Below are positions 47,149 through 59,800 of a stretch of DNA of 64,000 nt, in pieces. The notes beneath the pieces are model-generated. The model was given only the letters and a program-made list of their open reading frames with translations. It ran no database searches and was not told where the DNA came from. A program made the position numbers and the translations under genes. The DNA is from Membranipora membranacea (Eukaryota; Bryozoa; Gymnolaemata; Cheilostomatida; Membraniporidae), in assembly GCA_914767715.1 (NCBI GenBank), contig OU612073.1, forward strand, positions 14,944,001 to 15,008,000, read 5' to 3'. Every line of letters begins with the position of its first letter. Position 1 is the first letter of the stretch.

Positions 47149-49085
47149 CAGAACTTAAGATAGGATATATCTTGAGCTTATGATAATCACTTCCAGCACT
47201 ACCATGGAAATAGAAAGAATTTCCTCCTTAGCTCATCTCATTGCAAACATCAAATCTATCCACCTCCACCAGCATTGATTTCTGCAAAAGAGTTTCTCTT
47301 GATATGAAGATAACACCACCACAAACCTATCATAGTTAGGTCAAGTCGTATATTCTGCATCTGGTGGTTTTTTTCATGCATTAACTCTATTAACGGCCAG
47401 TTCTTGATACAGCTTTGTCCATCCACCGCATTTCTTTGAGTATGTCTATGTGACAATAGATTGGTCAAGTTTGCTTACAATGAAAATTGCTTCCCCACAC
47501 CCCCCCCCCCCCCACCTAAACTGATCAGTAGACGGTAGCAAGCCACAATGCCGGCAGTCAGGGTCAACCTTGATCTTATGTGGCACAGACGTTAACAGTA
47601 TAAGTCAATTTTAGTATTATGATATGGTACACCTCTCGTAATGATAATAATTATTAGTCATTTCTTTTAGTTTAGTTTATAATTATTTATCTCATAAAAA
47701 AGTACAATCTGCCATCAGGCTTATTTATCTGATGAAACCCTCAGGCAAAAATGATTTCTCTTATTTCGTGATACTATTTATCATTCTTCGATCCTCTGAC
47801 CTTTGTAGTGTCAGCATAACAAGCAATTCCATTTTCTCAGATGATGTTTTCATTTAATTGAGTTTAATTCCCTTGATTTTATTTCGATTGGTTTTTTTTT
47901 GTTTCTTTGCACATCAGGGAGAACATCTTCAGATGATGGTTGTTGCAATAAAAAATGTGTATATATATATATATGTGATGTGTTTTTTTTATATACCACA
48001 CCACACCACAAAGTCTGCATCTAGCCTGGTAAAGCATGGAACATTGTTGGTATGGTATCATTTGTTAGCTCAGATATCTCGCTCGATCAAAACAAAATCA
48101 TCGGAAAAGAGAATTTTTGAATGTAAGAAACCTGGCTCAGGGAAGTCCACACACCAGTACCTTGTTACCTGTACTCCTCCCACAGGGTCAAGGTACGAAA
48201 TTGACATCGGAAATTTATCTGGAAGGGGTTGCTCCAACTGGCTGTTTATTGCAGTAGTCTCTAAACTTGTAATGTTGCACCATAAGTACCATTTTCACAA
48301 GTTGTTGTTGGGGGTAGGGGGTTAAGGTTAGACTTATGTACAATTCTTGTATAGGTTTAATGACTACCCCATGGACTCAGGGCAGTGAGCCTCTTAAGTG
48401 GTCATCAGCAGTGGACATTACCACATACATAGATGCATTTATTATACATTATCATTATTGCTATGTTATCGCACCTTTACTCTCAACTCCATTTTGATAA
48501 GGTGTCAAAGATTGACCTGATCATAGATGAAACTTCACTTGTGATCACCCACACCTTTCTATCCCCCCACCAAGCAACCCGCTCTGTAGCCAGAAGAATA
48601 TAATAACAATACCCTGTAACAGAAGATTATTAACTTACACTGGCCATACTTTAGTCGCCATAACCTTGATAAATCCGCGATGGTTTTATCACTTCCACAG
48701 GTTAATCTCAGTGAGTGTAGATCATGGCGAACAAACTCATGGTAAAATGTCTTGTAAACTTCACATGTCGGTGACTATTTTTCTCTGCAAGGTTCCGTAA
48801 AAGAGAGCTAAGGACAAATCAAGAAAGTCACATTGATCATCTTCAATGATGCATAATTATATGTAGTTTTTAAAGATACTTTATAGTGTCGGGTTGAAAA
48901 TTTCCCTGAATTAAATTTCAGGGTTTTTATTTCTTAGTCCATATTATCACTCTATCTTGTACTTGGTTGGTTATGGGAAATGAAACGTTTGGATTTGTTC
49001 ATGAATATCACGTTGGTAATTGGTACCTCTGCTTTTTGTCTATTGGTAAGCATTTTCAGTCTCTTGGTTGATATTTGTGCCCATC
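47149..49085. other. no gene recognised; C homopolymer and AT microsatellite
   Basis: A C-run (about 47500-47513) and (AT)n near 47962-47975. A 155-codon plus frame (47858-48325) has low-complexity TM-like start and no domain. I treat it as chance. Confidence 0.4.
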
Positions 49086-49089
49086 GCAC

Positions 49090-49385
49090 AGATTTGTTCA
49101 TCATATATTTTTGTCCACTCGGGTTTTCTGGTATCATTGTCCATTAAGTATTTTTGTTCATTGGGTATTTGTGTCTGTTGAGTATTTATTTATATCGGGT
49201 TAATGTGTCCTTCAGCCGTGTTCGTGGGTGGTGTGTTCATCAAGTATTTGTGTCCATGTTGGTTTTTCGGTTCATCGAGTGTATATGTTCTTTGACTACG
49301 TTTTTGTGTTCATAGGGTATTTGTATCCCGTTGGGTATTTTTGTCTATCGGGTACCTTGGTTCATCCGGTATTTTGTTCATTTTC
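49090..49385 (+). repeat. degenerate minisatellite, about 20-bp unit
   Basis: Variants of GTTCATCGGGTATTTTTGT recur about 14 times: TTCATTGGGTATTTGTGTC, TTCATCAAGTATTTGTGTCC, TTCATAGGGTATTTGTATCC and so on. Weaker traces start near 49000. It lies just upstream of the RTE-type LINE. Confidence 0.7.
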
Positions 49386-49504
49386 CTCCGCTCTGACTGA
49401 GCTTATTCAGCTGAGTGCTTAGTTTAGTTCTTTTCAGTGAAGTCACGCTTCGTTTGAGAGGAAAGTATCAAATTACCATCTGAGGTTGGTGTTTAAAAGT
49501 CATC

Positions 49505-51356
49505 TGAAGTCAAAGAAAGAGACTATAGAGAAAAGAATAAAACAACAAAGGAGAAAGTGGCAATAGCAAGAGAAAAGGGGTATCAAAACTTGTATGAAGA
49601 TCTCAAGGAAAATGGACCAAAGAACCTCTATAAGCTTGCCAAAACCAGAAATAGAAGGTCTCAAAACATAGACAGGATGATCTTTGTAAAGGATAGATAG
49701 GGAAAATGTTGTGTGGAGATGATGATATTAAGAAGAGATGGAGAGAATATTTTGACAAGTTGCTCAACACCAAAAATCAAAGGAAGGACTTGCAGAGGAG
49801 TGATGAAATAGAGGGACCGATGAGGCTGATAAGCGAATCCGAAGTCAAAATACAGTTAGAGAAGATGAAAAATAGAAAGGTAACTGGACCAGACGAATTC
49901 CCAATAGAGGTAGTGAAGAGTCTTGGGCAGTCAGGTTTGACCTGGTTGACAGCTGTACTACAAGATGTACAGGAAAATAGGATACCACCAGAATGGAGAA
50001 AAAGCAATATCACGCCTTTGTATAAGCAAAAGGGAGATCCTCTAAACTGTTCAAACTATAGAGGGATAAAACTCCTCAGTGACTGTCTAAAGCTCTGGGA
50101 GCGAGGGATAGAGGCGAGGATAAGGGAAATGAGTAAGATCACTGGCAGGCAGTATGGCTTCCAGAAAGGGAAGTCAACATCACAGCCCATGTTTTGTTTG
50201 CGAGTACCCAAGGCAAAGATGGAGGAACACCAAAAGGACTTGCATATGGTTTTTGTCGACCTAGAGAAGGCTTATGATACAGTACCTAGAGACCTAATCT
50301 GGTACTGTCTGAGGAAGCGTGGAGTTCCAGAGACATATGTAAGTGCAATCAAAGACATGTACAAGGACTGCAAAACGTCAGTTGTGACAAGTGTAGGTGA
50401 AACAGATGAGATTGAGATAGAAGTATGATTACATCAAGGATCTGCACTTAGCCTTTTCCTTTTCATATCGATCTTGAATGTCATCACCGAGGATATTCAG
50501 GAGGACACGCCGTGGGCAATGCTGTTTGCTGACGACCTTGTTCTCTGCGATGAAACTAGGGAGAGGATGGAAGAGAGACTGGAGAACTGGAGGGGCTGTT
50601 TAGAAGATGCAGGATTGAAAGTAAGTAGGCCAAAGACAGAACATCTACCGCCAGCCGGAAACTTACAAAGGATAAAAATGAAGAAGTATGATTGAGAAGG
50701 TTCAACTGATCTTCGGCAGGTATCAACATTCAAAAACCACGATAGATCAAGAGGGAGGATGCGGAATAGAAATTGCAAAGAGGATAGAGAAGGCATGGAA
50801 TAGATGGAGAGAGCTGACAGAAGTGCTTTGCGATAAGAAAATTCCAACCAAGCTCAAGGTTCTATTGTACAAGACGGCAATTAATCCTACACTGATGTAT
50901 GGAAATGAGATCTGGCCAGTGCTGACTCAAAGACAAGAAGACAAGATAAGTGCAACTGAGATGAGGGTGCTCCGACACATTTATAATATAGACTGGGAAG
51001 AGCATAAAACAAATGAGAGTATAAGGGAGGAGGCCAAAATAGAAGCGATTGCAATAGGTATGAGAAGGAGACGTATTCAATGGTATGGACATGTACGCAG
51101 GAGAGATAGGGAGGAAGATATCAGAATGGTGGCTGAGATGAGAATACAGGGAAAGAGAAAGAGAGGGAGGCCAAAGAAAAGATGGATGGATACAGTGAAG
51201 GATGACATGCTGAGATGGGGCCTCTCAGATGAAGATGTTGATGAAAGAATCAGATGGCATTCTCTGATAGAACTTGGTGCCCTGCAGGACCGCCACCCAT
51301 CCCGGAACACGGCGGACAAGGTGAGAAAGGTGAGAAATCTGAGGTTGGAGTATTAA
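49505..51356 (+). mobile_element. RTE-type LINE, 5'-truncated, broken ORF2
   Basis: Frames read ENGPKNLYKLAKTRNRRSQN (before a stop at 49698), then 49706-50428: WREYFDKLLN, KVTGPDEFPIEVVKSLG, PEWRKSNITPLYKQKGD, NYRGIKLLSDCLKLWER, QYGFQKGKST and FVDLEKAYDTVPRDLIW (catalytic D in motif A). A TGA interrupts the LHQGSALS block (motif B), then FADDLVLCDE carries the second catalytic pair. A frameshift near 50690 leads to 50688-51356: LKVLLYKTAINPTLMYGNE, RVLRHIYNIDW, RRRRIQWYGHVRRRD and KRKRGRPKKRWMDTVKDDM, ending at TAA. The RLQWYGHV and GRPKKRW-D signatures are those of the RTE clade. The endonuclease is missing. With one stop and one main shift it is relatively young. Confidence 0.85.
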
Positions 51357-53660
51357 ATTATCATTTGAGTTTGGAGAGAGCTTCAAATTGTTATCCTTGA
51401 GAAAAGCTTCATATAGAGACCTTGCATATCGATTATTATCATCTCATGCGTTGGAACAAGAAAACTCATACGATACATGATATTATCTGCTACTGATGTA
51501 TGTATGCTTGTAGTTGGTCAAAATTCTTAACACTAAAAAATATCAGGCATTAAATATGCTATATACGAGGTGACGGTTCAAATACAAAATGGTTCAAAAA
51601 CTATTTGGTAATAACAAATTGGCTACTTGACAATTGAACCTGATCATGTAGCAAGACAAAAAACTGAAAAATTTCTGCATTCATTCCAGCAGGTTCAGAA
51701 AATCCATAAATGTGAAAAGCAATTCAGAATTCCATAATATATGGCAGAAACCTCAGATGTTGTGCACTAGACTCATTTGAAAGAAGTTCAAGTGATCAGA
51801 GGCTTCTATAAGACTCCATAATAGGTTCGATGTCAGATGCCGAGTTGTGAAATAATTTGACTTGATCCTTTACGGCTTTTACTTAGTGAACATCCATCCC
51901 TAATTCGATGTATTAATATCAGATACTATGTCCATAGTCACTGTTGATTTGTTAAAACTCAACTTCCTTCGTTTCACACCAAGACATGTGGTTTTAATCA
52001 ACACTTTCTGTTTACACCGGAATAATTTTCAAGATGTACTCGATAAGCTCAGATGGCCACTAAAGTACAAGTTTGCAAGGTCACAAGTGTAAGCACATTT
52101 CATAACTCAAAACTCATCGCCATTTTGTAATATGGAGTCAATTTGGCCAAATGGTAAGTGTGTCTGTTACAGGAGAAGCTGGTTGTGGATTTAAGTGATT
52201 TGAATCAAGAGATCAGAATAGTGATTTGAACTAAATGGCGCTTCCTCAGATAGCTTCATACTTCACCAACTTACTTGGTTCCGAAATATTCCATAAATAA
52301 TCAGATACTTTTATTGGCAACCAAAGTCATCTCATTCGAAATTTTTTGCACCCAGTGCCAGAAAATTTTTTTTTTATTTTTTTAAAACAAACAAAGAGAA
52401 ACAGATAACTTTATTCACAGCAAATGCAGGTCCCCTGATCACCACTTTTTATTTTGACATTTTTTTCTTCATTGCCCAATTATACCTCTGGGAAATTTCA
52501 TATTCTCAAACTAACACAAACATTCAGTATGTTGTAAGGAGGTCACAATTGCGTGCCATGTAATAAAATGATAGGTCTGCAGAGGTTGGTTGTGACAGTT
52601 GTGTCTGGCAACTGCGCCATGACAAGAGATGGATGTAGCAAAAATACGTACAGAGGTCATAATTTTACAAAATTGATAAAATGCAATAAAATATGCATTG
52701 CCATGCGGTTGAGCACAAAGAATATTTGGATGGTTAACTTGACAGAGGAGACTTGAACTGGCACCAGGCAAATTACAGTTTTATAATTTTAAGATTTCTA
52801 AGTTCTCGACACAGTCCAATACATTTAATATAAATGGACTCTTTAGATTAAAAATCTTGCATATGTCAGAGTTGCCCTTTCTCGTTTGAGAGGCTCCTGA
52901 TCTGTGAGTCTATTGTGAAGAGCACAGTAAAAAATAGACCAGTATCTATAAACTTCCTTTGAAGTCATGTTTGTGGTCCTGATTGGCTTACCAACAACCC
53001 ACATAGGTCATCTGCCTCCCATTCATTGTTCTGCTTCTGATCAAGCGACAGTTAATCTCAGCATACAGAAAAACCTACCAGCCTCCCGATTACAACTCTA
53101 AAATTCCTTACTCAAATACTGTATTGTTTAGATAGTGTGGCAAGACTGTCATATTGACATCATTCGCAGCCAATTACCCATATTTTGAACGATTTCGCGA
53201 CCAATGCTCACCCTTTTTTGAAGACCGATTATCCCAACGACCTGGAGGTCAAATTTTGCCGTTTGAATCCATTAATGAAACCAGTGGCTAATAATCACTG
53301 AGAGTCAAGTAAATCGGACACAGCTGGCATGAAGTCTTCTGCTTTCAGCAGGGGGATAAACCCTGGGAAGACCCCATCAGGACCCCTATATTTTTTGAAA
53401 GTCAGAACTTAAATCAATTTTGGCAGGTAAGGTACACACTAGGTCCCTATATTGCTACTCACAGCATTATGAGCATTCCAACAATACAAAAAAAAATTAT
53501 CTTGCATTTCTACTTGAAGCTGAAATATAAGCTGTGGTCCTTTTGGAGGAAATAAAAATTGCAATAAATCATTCCATTTTTGTTGAAAAATATCTAGCAA
53601 CTTTAGCCTTCGGGATCGTAAATATCAAAATGCTCAACAATCATTTGAGGGTGTTTCTCC
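51357..53660. other. no gene recognised
   Basis: Starts with sequence resembling the 5' flank of the LINE (see findings), then ordinary AT-rich DNA with a T-rich run near 52365-52385. Confidence 0.4.
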
Positions 53661-53819
53661 ATTTAATTAAGTTTTTGTTTATTATTTTTAAACACTTGAT
53701 TGACTGCAGTATTCACTCCAAGATATTTTGCCATGATGCCAGTGATATGCTGATGAAGAATAATACTTATAAGAAGAACAACATTTAAACATTTGATATG
53801 AATTCGTTTGAAAAAGAAA

Positions 53820-54002
53820 CACAGCAAAATAGGTAATTGATTGTGCAAAAAGTTTTGTAGCACCTTCTACATCTCTAGAAATGTTTTCAATTGATGATGT
53901 CTCCCCATGGCTCTTTTTATCCATTTGAGACATAAACGTAGCAGCAAAAATATTAACTTCCCCAGGAGTTAGCGGTGCCCATGTACCCATGATCGTGACC
54001 AC
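53820..54002 (-). other. possible exon-like open stretch
   Basis: Minus frame MVTIMGTWAPLTPGEVNIFA, ATFMSQMDKKSHGETSSIEN, ISRDVEGATKLFAQS is compositionally protein-like for its first 50 codons, then degenerates. No neighbouring exon or clear donor was found. It may be a remnant of a gene or element. Confidence 0.25.
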
Positions 54003-54913
54003 ATGTTACTCATTTCCTAACTTAAATACGCCTAAATAATGGTAGTAAATGAAGTTGGAATTGCAGTTTGGGTTTGTCGTAGAAGTTAGAGAGTCTGATA
54101 GATGGACAGTGGAAAGTAGATATCTGAGGATGTAAGGGCCTCAAGTGATGTCAGTTTTAAACTTTCTTGTTCTGCCACTTGCATGCATGAGACTTTTCAA
54201 GTTGACTTTCAAAAACATGTATATTCAAGTAAGACTATTTCATATTTCAACATCTTTTATTTTAATCTTATGTCAACCTTGATGGATAAAAATTAGCGGA
54301 AAAATTCTTCCTTGACAGCTTAATCTAGGTTGATACCCGAGAACAATATCTTAAGCTGAGGTTGAAAGGCCTTTAAAGTCTTGAAAACAGCTAAAGCCTC
54401 ACTTAGACATGGTGTATTTCCGATTACAAATCCTGTTTATACGGACTTCAAGTGTTAATATTGTTTTTATCAAAACCATCATTAAGCCATGTCTTGCTTT
54501 GACTAAGAAATATATCAATGCGTCAATGCGCCTACTCAGTTCAATGATTACTTGTTAATTTTGTTCGCAGTTCATAGCATTAACACCAGGGATAGCACTC
54601 AACATCTATCACAAAAGTGATCAATCATAAGGCAACATCAAGCTTCCTTCTCTTATCCCGATACCTATCTACGAAAGTATTAGAGTTATTATCTGTTACT
54701 ATGAGAAGATCATTCCCTTTATTCTCAGCTAAAATGATGCAAGTTAAGGAGAGATATTCCCACGCCTCACTGCAAACTTATAAACAAACAGATATTTCCT
54801 TTACTAACAGTTGTGTGCATTTTCCTGCCTAAAACACCCTCAAAAATTTTATAGTTGAAAGATTTGTAAATCCAAATAGGCAATATACTGCATTGCTTTT
54901 TTCTTTTCATTGT

Positions 54914-55052
54914 AGTGTATTGTATGGTATTGTATGGTATTGTATGGTATTGTATTGTGTTGTGTTGTGTTGTGTCGTGTCGTGTCGTGTCGTGTCGTGT
55001 CGTGTCGTGTCGTGTCGTATTGTATTGTATTGTATTGTATTGTATTGTATTG
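54914..55052 (+). repeat. pentanucleotide array (TGTRT/CGTGT)n
   Basis: About 28 units of 5 bp, in blocks: TGTAT/TGGTA, then TGTGT, then CGTGT repeated about eight times, then TGTAT about six times. Units differ by single transitions, which gives a higher-order pattern. The 0 frame is open on both strands, which explains the long spurious ORFs there. Confidence 0.9.
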
Positions 55053-55419
55053 GTTCCTTCCCAATGTTTGATATGACGCTACTACTGTCAACAAATATTA
55101 ATTTATATTTCTTATCTTATATGTTACGATCTTTTAAGAATATGTATAATTGCTGCCGGCTACAGTTGCCCAATATGCGCTTGAAAAATGTTGACACTTT
55201 GTAGAGTCAACTGTGAACATGTCACTATTTTGCAATACTGTGAACATGACTTGAAGCCTTGAAAATGCTTTACACGGTTTCAAGGGAAGTTTTTCTACGA
55301 CAACAGCTGTAAAACAGAAGCAAGCCAGCCTGTATATTTGACAGTAGTTATTTTGTTCCATTACCAACTTGTTTAACCGGTAGGCCAACTATAACAAAGC
55401 ATGTCAAGGCCGTGGCTAA

Positions 55420-58400
55420 TTAAACGTATGTTATATTATCAGATGGAGCGGAAAATTTATTAGCGGTGTTCAATGCATTTAGAGCCAATTTCCTTGTAAT
55501 GGTTCTCCTCCCTGACTGCATTTTTGCTACTCTGATTTGCTCCATGACAGTCTGGAGCTGCTTATAATCAGCTGACTCTTTTCTTGCTGCTCTGGCGTAG
55601 CGTACTATAAGTCCGAATATACCCATTGAGAACAAACCTACAAATGAATTTGTGGAAAATGTTAAATGCTTACAGCGCTTGGAGTGACTTTTTTCTGACA
55701 AAGCTACAAAGTTTACACTGATGTAGCAACCGTGGTCGGATGTATTCATCTGGAACTAAACAAGGGGCCTCTCATACTAAAGTCCTGCACGTCATCCATT
55801 GTGATACAGCCGCTCCAATTATCACTTGAGCGGAGAAGAATCAGCTTCCGCTGAAAAATAGTAAACGTGACCAGCCACAGCACTTTGTAAGCCAGCTTTG
55901 AACTATTAATTAACTGCGGTGAATTTCCAGATGTGCAGAAAATTGTTGTTATCAAGCCTTTGATGTCTAGAACTATACCTATATTCAAGTACGAATAGTG
56001 GGGCTCTATTTAACGTCACTCATATGCACCATCTATAAGTTATATAGAATGGAGAGATTGTTGACAAACTAATTTCAAAGTAGCTACCGCTGTCCAATTT
56101 CATAATCAATATTGTCTAAGATGCTTCTCTTTATTCAAACACTAAAACCAATAAGGCTATGAATTAATTATATTTTGTGGATCTTATTGCTGCTGGTTTC
56201 CTGTTATCAGTCTGATAAAATTAGCCGAAAGTTCCTAATTTCGTTCTGATCTAAACTTCTGTAGTATGCCTTAAACTGACAAGCGCAGGATGAATGAAAT
56301 CTAATCCCAGTGGAGGATATATTGTAAGAGATTTTCCAATTCAATTTTCCACAAACATTTGGTGGGTCAAATACAAACAAGGCAACTATGTATTCAACTT
56401 TCCCTGAAGTAAAATACTATTTTTTGTGGTACAGAGCAGATTTTGCACATTTCAAAGAAAATTCATACGCTTATATGCTAAAAAAAACTTGTAGTCCATC
56501 GTCTCATCCATCTATGTGAAGTCTTGGGTACACGGCATAGCTGACAAAAAGGCAACAGGGCAAATAATCCATATTGATAAGGCAGCTTGAACCTTTGATA
56601 CCTTGATGAATGCTGGTGTGATGTGATGTCACATGGATGCTGTCAAAAAGCTTTGCAGTTAGTGGCATACCAGGTATCTCACCTAAATCTAGTGCTGCTA
56701 GTGATATCGTGTATCACATGTCAGTGACCTACAGCACATCTTACCATAGGTGGTAAATTCCATATGGAGATATAAAAAGGGAGTATTTTATCTATGAAAT
56801 CATTGGAAAAATGCTGTTAACAAGCCTATCCCTAAGATAAGCATAGAAAGAGATGAAAACAACTTACCAAGTATTGAACATATGTAGAGCATTTCTCCCA
56901 CCTCGTCGTCGTTATCATTGTTTGAATGAGTAGGCATTGGTGACTCTTTTGTAGCAAGCGTGATTGAAGTATCTGTAGATGTGGCATCCACTACTGTGTG
57001 CATAATGCCAACAACCCATGGAAATGCTGCTGAGATTATCCAGAGCATCGTGTAAATGATCAAATATTTTACTTTAATGATTGCACCTCAGAGACCAGTG
57101 TTTGAAGTTTGGAAACATCTGCTGACGTCTTAGCTTGTAACTTTGTAGACTCTACTTTTTCTGAACACAGCTGCTGTAGATATGGTCTGGGAAGTATTCA
57201 TACTTTGTATCTTATAGCTGTTGATTTGTAATTATTACATTGGATCAACAAACTTTTTTTAATGACCTGCTAATTACTGTTTTGATTAAACCAGTTAGAT
57301 TGAAAAGTGAATTGACAGATGGAAGCGGTCAGGATCTTAAAGAAAGCCAGAAGGGTGAAGAAATAACCAGAAATCACTGAAAAAACGGAAGTTTTTTTTC
57401 ATAACATTTTGGAAAACCATCAAAAACATTAATAGATTATTATTATTTTAGTATCCTGTCTAGTCTGAATAACTGAATAATTATAACAATCAATGTTTTC
57501 TTTTCTGATAGCAAAAGTTACATATGTTTTGAGAAAGCTTCATAAAAATCATCCTCTGCTAGTTCTCAAAATCAAGCGTCTGACACAACACAGAATTTGT
57601 ATTGTCAGTTGATGTTTTTCTTGAATTGAAAAAAGTGGAGTATCAAGATAGCAATTCAGTTTGTCACGTTGTGCATTTGATGGGCATCTGATCTCAATTA
57701 AACTTCTTGTAACATTGCTTCCTTCTCGAACTAAGTGAGGGTGTAGGTTGCCAATATAAGCATTTATTATATTAGTTTATGATATGAGTGTGAATGTATG
57801 AATGCAGTTGTTATTATTTATTTCATTTTATTTCCATTCCGATGATCATGTGCAGAGACATCACAAGTCATGGTCTGTCCAGGTTATAGTGTGACACACA
57901 CATAGCACGGTTGTGAAGCAAACTGATCACATGGCATACAAATGAACGTATATCTCTGATTGATGGAGAGTGAATTGATCCACTTAGCTCAAGAAGTACC
58001 ATCAGAAAAAGTTTGGTGTGACGACCCAGTGTCAATTTCATTTTTTTGTGTTGGGTCTGTGTTAGCTAGATATTCTAAATTGACTCTTTCGATCATGTAT
58101 ACAGGTGCTATAGTAATTCAGAAATAACTTTGCTTAGGCCTCCGCAAAAACGTCAGGCTGGTTTGAGTTTCTGACAACATTAAACAATAAAATAACTGAT
58201 ATTTTTCTTCTAGATTGCTTTAGTCATCAGCCCAGTTCCTCCCGACAGTTGATTATATCAGTAGAATACCGCAGGATGGGATTAGCCGTTATTTCATATT
58301 GGTATCATAACCAGCCTTCACGCAAAAAATTGTCAGTTGTTATATCCTAGTCCTATGATGGTGCAGTAATGAGGGTGTATTGAAAAGAACAGTGCTTTAT

Positions 58401-58760
58401 GTCTATCCATATGCAGTAACTGTTAAATTTGTGCGGAATATTTGAAGCCAAGGGTCAGAAACAAAAGCTTCCGATATTTTCTACAGTGCGTCACTGATCA
58501 TCAACGCTTTTGAAATCGTACAAGTGGTAGAGTAGCTGGTTATGAGTAATTCACAGTTTTATTTACAAGCTATCTTTTATTCACCCGCCTACACTTCTCA
58601 TTATCACCTCTTTAGATTACAAACTTACCTCTACATACTGACACGATGACCAGGTAAGAGGATGAAATGTGCGTCTTCAAAAAACATGTGACATCAAGGC
58701 ATACTACTCTCTTATCAGACAGTGCATTCCTTAGGAATTTATAATTAAGTTTTGAAAAGA
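55420..58760 (-). CDS. membrane protein paralog 2 (5' incomplete), at least 3 exons
   Basis: Exons: about 58720-58629 (start uncertain), 57086-56868, 55637-55420, joined phase 1 then phase 1. The first gives VVCLDVTCFLKTHISSSYLV, IVSVCRG (TM). The second gives AIIKVKYLIIYTMLWIISAA, FPWVVGIMHTVV (TM) then a Ser/Thr/Asn/Asp-rich loop (DATSTDTSITLATKESPMPT). It then enters a third TM (EMLYICSILGGLFSMGIFGL) completed in exon 3, followed by IVRYARAARKESADYKQLQ, TRKLALNALNTAN and the terminus DNITYV. Order and spacing suit TM3, TM4 and TM5 of a rhodopsin-like receptor (VCRG in the place of DRY), but the protein ends in what would be the third cytoplasmic loop. So it is either a truncated receptor-like protein or another small multi-pass family. 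TM1/TM2 exons were not found. Confidence 0.6.
57915..58120. repeat. dispersed repeat, copy 3 of 3
   Basis: Most complete match to the copy at 4741-4965: ctgatcac, tatctctgattga, gagagtgaat, cacttag, gtaccatca, tttggtgtgac, cccagtgt and ctaaattgactct. It lies in an intron of membrane-protein paralog 2. Confidence 0.6.
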
Positions 58761-58989
58761 AAATTGGTAACCTTGGATACAAAATAATGACTTTATTGTA
58801 CATTTTTATTCTTCCTGCACCATTTTCACAAAAGAGGAGCAGATACGTAAATAATACATTTATCGATAGGCCCGAGAGTCTCCCACCAATGACCCATATC
58901 TGATGATGGGTATGGGAAATCACAGAATATGGAATTGATTTTGATATTTTGATATTTTTACACATATTCATAGATGGTACTGTTTGACT

Positions 58990-59608
58990 TCTTCAGAATA
59001 TAGCAGGTATATCTCAGGTAGGCAAAATTTGATAATAATTGTCCTCATTGAGATCCTTTCTGAAGGTTACAAAGCTGAGTCGATTCTGTATATGATAACT
59101 AATCTATAATACCAATGCCTCTCGCATCAAACAAAGTTTCATATTACTCATCATAGGATACAGCCAGTAGATGTGTAAATGCGTTAAACACGTGAATTAC
59201 TTGAACGTATATTAAATATTCATAACTTTAATATATGATAATGTATTCTGCGCCCAGCTTCTAGTTTCAAGTCAGCTCCTTTGCTTGCAAGTTGGGACAA
59301 CTCTGATTGGTTGAAGTAAAACTATGATAATATTACGGGCACAGAGCGTAAGTTTTCTACCAGTACCTGGGATGAAGTGCCAGCATAATGGGATTGCTTG
59401 GAACGCTTCTGTGCCATTTGTTTTCTTTGAACCTTTTAGATTCTATCTGGTCTAACAACTAACAACCGAGCTAACATCACAGCTGGTATAATACTGTAAA
59501 AGGAACTTCAGTTACAAATAAAGTGATAACCTAATTTAGTTAGGCATTATTTCTGAGATATTTCCAGGTAATAAACGAGTATAAAAATCTTTACAGAGCA
59601 ATCAGTTG
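58990..59608. other. no gene recognised
   Basis: No supported exon. Missing 5' exons of membrane-protein paralog 2 would be expected here or further right, but none could be recognised. Confidence 0.35.
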
Positions 59609-59800
59609 TCAACGATTTATCCCAATTGGTCTGCCAGGTGCGGTGTACAATTTCAGTGGTACAAATCTAGCCAAAGTGTTGGCTTGGATTGGTTCGATTA
59701 AAGAGATAACCGATGCAAAGTCATCATAAATGATGGAAGTTATTGGTACCGGTTCAACGGGGGTCGATTTTCTCCATAACATACACTTGAAGTTGTTCAT
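59609..59800 (-). other. possible terminal exon, unassigned
   Basis: Minus frame CMLWRKSTPVEPVPITSIIY, DDFASVISLIEPIQANTLAR, FVPLKLYTAPGRPIGINR and stop. It is Pro-rich, without the Asn/Lys/Ile bias of random AT-rich frames, and preceded by an AG (CTTCAAG). It lies downstream of the sugar transferase on the same strand, so it could be an alternative last exon of that gene or the end of a separate one. No in-phase partner exon was proven. Confidence 0.35.

Noticed and set aside
47858-48325. 155-codon plus-strand frame
   Set aside because: Begins in T-rich and (AT)n low-complexity DNA, and the rest has no family resemblance or conserved partner.
54893-55204. 103-codon frame on plus and 81-codon frame on minus across 54.9-55.2 kb
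   Set aside because: Both are read-through of the 5-bp tandem array, which cannot produce stops in some frames. No domain and no splice context.
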